DNA of 64,000 nucleotides from Caballeronia sp. INDeC2 (GTDB lineage: Bacteria > Pseudomonadota > Gammaproteobacteria > Burkholderiales > Burkholderiaceae), in NCBI RefSeq assembly GCF_023631325.1, contig NZ_JALQDG010000026.1, forward strand, positions 62,001 through 126,000, read 5' to 3'. Of the stretch, positions 61,682-64,000 are shown in pieces. The notes beneath the pieces are model-generated. The model was given only the letters and a program-made list of their open reading frames with translations. It made no database searches and was not told where the DNA came from. Every line of letters begins with the position of its first letter. Position 1 is the stretch's first letter. The position numbers and the translations under genes are program-made.

Positions 61682-62386
61682 GGTCTGTTTACATTTGAAG
61701 AAATGTGTTTACATCTCATCTTTTATGTAAGCGATCAAGATGAGTCGAATGTTGCCGACCGATGAGATATGGGAACTTCTGGAGTGCATTGTTCCGGGCA
61801 AGCCTGGTGATGTGGGCCGGCATGGCGCAGACAATCGGTTGTTCGTCGAGGCCGTGCTGTGGATCGCGCGCACGGGCAGTCCGTGGCGTGATTTGCCCAA
61901 GGAGTTCGCTCGATGGCATACGGCATACATCCGCTTCCCGGTGGCGGCGCAAAGGCGTCTGGGACCTCGTGGCTCTTGTGCTGGCACAAGCGGGCGAACT
62001 CGAACATGTGCTGATCGACTGGACCGTCATCCGAGCACACCAGCATTCGGCCGGAGCGCGGAAAAAAACGGACCCCAAGCGCTCGGGCGATCGCGCGGAG
62101 GACTGAGCACCAAGATTCATCTGGCTGTGGATTCGCGTGGTCGCGCGCTGCGATTGATTCTTACCGAAGGACAGGTGGCCGATATTGCGTGCGCGCAAGA
62201 TCTGGTCGACGGACTGCGCTGCAAGGCGGTCATCGCCGACAAGGGCTATGACTCGGACGCCTTTGTCAAAGGCATTCGCGCAAGTCGAGCCAAGGCCGTC
62301 ATTCCGCCACGCTCGAACCGCAAGATTCAACGTCGTTATGACCGTACGTTGTACCGTCAGCGCAATCTGGTCGAACGCTTTCACGC
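61681..62386 (+). mobile_element. Degenerate IS5-family insertion sequence
   Basis: The left end, GGGTCTGTTTACATTTGAAG, starts directly after a CTAG-type target and contains TTTACAT twice. The transposase is frame-shifted and cut: the right end with its inverted repeat is missing, homology stopping near 62386. The copy is inactive. Confidence 0.65.
61740..62386 (+). pseudogene. IS5-family transposase with frameshifts and lost C-terminus
   Basis: Homologous sequence is spread over frames. The first, from ATG 61740, gives PTDEIWELLECIVPGKPGDV and SPWRDLPKEFARWHTAYIRF. A +1 shift near 61944 leads to RRWRRKGVWDLVALVLAQAG and HVLIDWTVIRAHQHSAGARK. Then it returns to the first frame for SRGGLSTKIHLAVDSRGRAL and CKAVIADKGYDSDAFVKGIR. 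The first shift might be the programmed one of IS427-type elements. The last about 40 residues, normally after NLVERF, are replaced by unrelated residues. Confidence 0.75.
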
Positions 62387-62419
62387 GCACTCGTTTGATC
62401 CGTCGACTCCGCCCTGAAC

Positions 62420-62840
62420 TCCATCTACCGGTGTGCTCGCGCAGCAGCGATATCGCATCGTGATATCTATCTACGTAGATATCGGGAGTGTTCTGCTTGA
62501 TCCGTTGGACCACGGCGTGGTGCTCGTCCTGGTCCGTCACAAACTCGGCAACTCCATAGCGCAACGCGATATCGTTCAACGGAGGGATTCCCCAAGAATC
62601 TTCGCCCGTCCCGTCGGGATGCAACGCGACGCTGTGAAAATATCCGCGTTCGCCCATTCGCGTTCCTTCCCACCCAGGCAATACCCGAACCGCTAGAAGT
62701 GCAGTGGGCTGCGAACCACCACGTTCGCGTAGCGCTTCCGCAAATACCGCGCATGATCCGTAGCTGAAGCGCGCCGCCTGATGCGCCGGCAAATAGAGAC
62801 GACCTCTCGCCGGAATGCCCGCGAGATAATTTGCAGCAGC
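62420..62840 (-). pseudogene. Fragment of a papain-like or toxin-type protein
   Basis: About 140 residues without a start codon: NYLAGIPARGRLYLPAHQAA, FSYGSCAVFAEALRERGG, ERGYFHSVALHPDGTGEDSW and DRYHDAISLLREHTG. A Cys after Gly-Ser, a later His and Asp, and the local pattern are those of papain-like amidase folds seen in polymorphic toxins and phage proteins, but no family was confirmed. The 3' end runs into IS5 sequence and the 5' end stops at TGA 62843-62841, so it is a remnant. Confidence 0.4.
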
Positions 62841-62916
62841 TCAAACCAAAGCGCTGGTCGAGAAGGCGGCCGCGTTGATAGATCGCAGAGGCAAAGCCGC
62901 GTTTGTCCAAATTAAA
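62830..62916 (+). pseudogene. Fragment resembling the start of a Cache-domain sensor protein
   Basis: On the plus strand, directly after a TAA, comes FAAAQTKALVEKAAALIDRR followed by GKAAFVQIK. This resembles the beginning of single-Cache periplasmic proteins: a signal-peptide end, then a KALVEKAAA helix and a GK-AF turn. Nothing upstream or downstream continues it, and its left part overlaps the minus-strand fragment ending here, so it marks a junction between broken genes. Confidence 0.35.
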
Positions 62917-63371
62917 TGGTTGCTTTCAAGCCATGAACGCGCAATAACGTTAGCAGACGACTTTATCACCTTGAAGTGCGGGGCGCTCGCCGATGGCGAA
63001 GAAAGCCGACGCGTTAGCGCTTAGCGCTTTCAGGCCGTCGCGCCGTGAAGCGGCGAGGATTGATCCATACGGCTTACTGAGCCAGCAATCGGCCAGCACA
63101 GCATCGCGCTTTAATGCGGATATTCGAACATTGACCTCTAGACGTTGAGAAAAGCAGCAATCGTGCCCTGCCGGCACGACGCGCCGATAAACTGTTCTCC
63201 GTCTGAAAATGCACGGTAAAAATCTCTGAAGAAGTAAGGTTACAAAAAAACGTCAGCTTGTCTTACTAATCTTCCCCCGGGTATCCTAGACTGTAATCGC
63301 TTTGGTTCAGAGGGCTGCATCTCCCGCTTGCCCCTGAGCTCTCGTGCCATCTGATCACGAGGGAAGTCGAC
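62917..63371. other. Intergenic stretch with no supported gene
   Basis: Only short, unsupported frames are seen, the longest on the minus strand (about 75 codons near 62950-63177). The end is AT-rich around 63210-63300 and probably holds the promoter of the Ivy-like gene, which begins at 63372 behind GAGGGA. Confidence 0.4.
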
Positions 63372-63965
63372 ATGCAGCCCGGTGCCCTACACGGTCGCAT
63401 CGTTTTACAGTGTGCGGCTTTATGCTTACTGGCTTGTCCTGCGTTCGCCGCTGAGACTTCGTCCGGCAGCGAGTTCGACACTGCGCCGCGCGGCGGTTAC
63501 ATGGCAAGTCAATGCAAGGACGCGGCGCGATGCCCGCTGTTCGACGAGGTGTATGCGACGACACCACCGTTTCGTCATGCGCTCTCGTTGAGTCTTCGCC
63601 ATGGCGGGGAGGTCGTCCCCGAATGGGTCAAAGACAAGCTTCCCGGCGGCAGCGCGCGCAGTGAAACGCCGCCGTATGCTACGGCATCGGCAATGCTGCC
63701 GCTACGGATCGACGACCGCTCTTACCTGCTTGGTCGAATGAGCGATCCGGAAATGCCTTCCCATCAGATCGTCGCCTTGTATGACACCCAGCGCGGGCTG
63801 GCCACCGTCTACCACGTCAGGCAGGATGGGCAACGCCTGCTGCTCGGTGATACGACCGAGATCCTGCGCAAGGTGATGACCGACTATCTCAACGCAGGCT
63901 CCGCGTTCGCCAGGTCTGTGGCGCATCCGGATGTGCCCTTGCCAATTTCGGTCAAGACTCGATGA
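63372..63965 (+). CDS. Ivy-like (lysozyme-inhibitor family) periplasmic protein
   Basis: A protein of 197 residues with a signal peptide (LQCAALCLLACPAFAAETS, cut near AFA-AE). The rest follows the order of Ivy, the inhibitor of vertebrate lysozyme: LFDEVYATTPPFRHALSLSL, PEWVKDKLPGG, a YLLGRM strand, then a VALYDTQRGLATVYHVRQDG strand and LLLGDTTEILRKVMTDYL. The loop that normally reads CKPHDC and plugs the lysozyme active site reads MSDPEMP here, so lysozyme inhibition is doubtful. It overlaps the next gene by ATGA. Confidence 0.62.
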   Translation: MQPGALHGRIVLQCAALCLLACPAFAAETSSGSEFDTAPRGGYMASQCKDAARCPLFDEVYATTPPFRHALSLSLRHGGEVVPEWVKDKLPGGSARSETPPYATASAMLPLRIDDRSYLLGRMSDPEMPSHQIVALYDTQRGLATVYHVRQDGQRLLLGDTTEILRKVMTDYLNAGSAFARSVAHPDVPLPISVKTR

Positions 63966-64000
63966 CCGCGCGCAAAACCAGCCGCTATCCGCAGATCCCC
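63962..64000 (+). CDS. Start of a gene that runs off the window (coupled to the Ivy-like gene)
   Basis: ATG 63962 overlaps the preceding stop by four bases (ATGA) and opens MTARKTSRYPQIP before the edge. Coupling of this kind means the product acts in fixed ratio with the Ivy-like protein. Thirteen residues are too few to name it. Confidence 0.55.
   Translation, partial: MTARKTSRYPQIP

Noticed and set aside
61716..62792. One long 358-codon minus-strand frame across the IS5 remnant
   Set aside because: Only the first 120 or so residues look protein-like; the rest is antisense of transposase. I report the first part as a fragment.
62950..63177. 75-codon minus-strand frame as a gene
   Set aside because: No ribosome site, no domain and codon use unlike the neighbouring genes.
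1..64000. CRISPR array or cas genes
   Set aside because: No regularly spaced repeats and no Cas-like proteins were seen.

Overview
The window comes from a chromosome of a GC-rich betaproteobacterium of the Burkholderiaceae, most likely Paraburkholderia or Caballeronia. This is inferred from gene content and order (xseB-ispA-dxs-folE2; yqeY-dnaG-rpoD; thrB next to a BPSS1780-type membrane protein; DUF3563, DUF3309 and a classical Burkholderia porin) and from codon use. No rRNA is present to confirm it.

Positions 1-41.6 kb are ordinary, densely packed housekeeping chromosome. In order: the tail of a cytochrome c-like protein, a metallophosphoesterase, topoisomerase IB, a RES/Xre toxin-antitoxin pair, a small SOS-box unit, a Pit phosphate transporter, a CHAD protein, ModE, a PAP2 phosphatase, a PHB-depolymerase-like esterase, DUF3563, Ohr/OhrR, BPSS1780, ThrB, AMP nucleosidase, a LOG-family protein divergent from polA, NDH-2, a dienelactone hydrolase-like protein, a sulfurtransferase, a Rieske oxygenase, xseB-ispA-dxs-folE2 (isoprenoid and folate precursors), a LysR/MFS pair, a GST, tsaD, a BaiN-like flavoprotein, a likely small RNA, then yqeY-dnaG-rpoD and a CAT-anticodon tRNA.

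Positions 41.7-61 kb are accessory. After the tRNA come short direct repeats and a 5'-truncated IS110-family transposase. These are followed by a MarR regulator with a divergent NTF2-like protein, and a stand-alone IscS-type cysteine desulfurase. Next is a long catabolic cluster on the plus strand: flavin reductase, HpaB-like monooxygenase, cupin, amidase, a branched-chain-amino-acid-type ABC transporter (binding protein, two ATPases, two permeases) and a DUF2848 protein. It faces a minus-strand unit of amidase, SnoaL-like protein, MHS transporter and porin, divergent from a LysR regulator. Together these look like a regulated import-and-degradation system for an aromatic or heterocyclic amide/lactam whose substrate cannot be read from the sequence.

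Positions 61-63.3 kb are decayed DNA: an isolated SoxR/MerR-type promoter, the first 22 codons of an NAD(P)-binding protein cut by a degenerate IS5-family element, and fragments of at least two further genes on opposite strands. The window ends with an Ivy-like periplasmic protein translationally coupled to a gene that runs off the edge.

Regulatory sites seen directly include a perfect LexA-type box (4209-4224), an operator-like palindrome on the RES/Xre promoter, a palindrome on the ohr promoter, an inverted repeat between the LysR and MFS genes, and a SoxR-like promoter with a 19-bp spacer.
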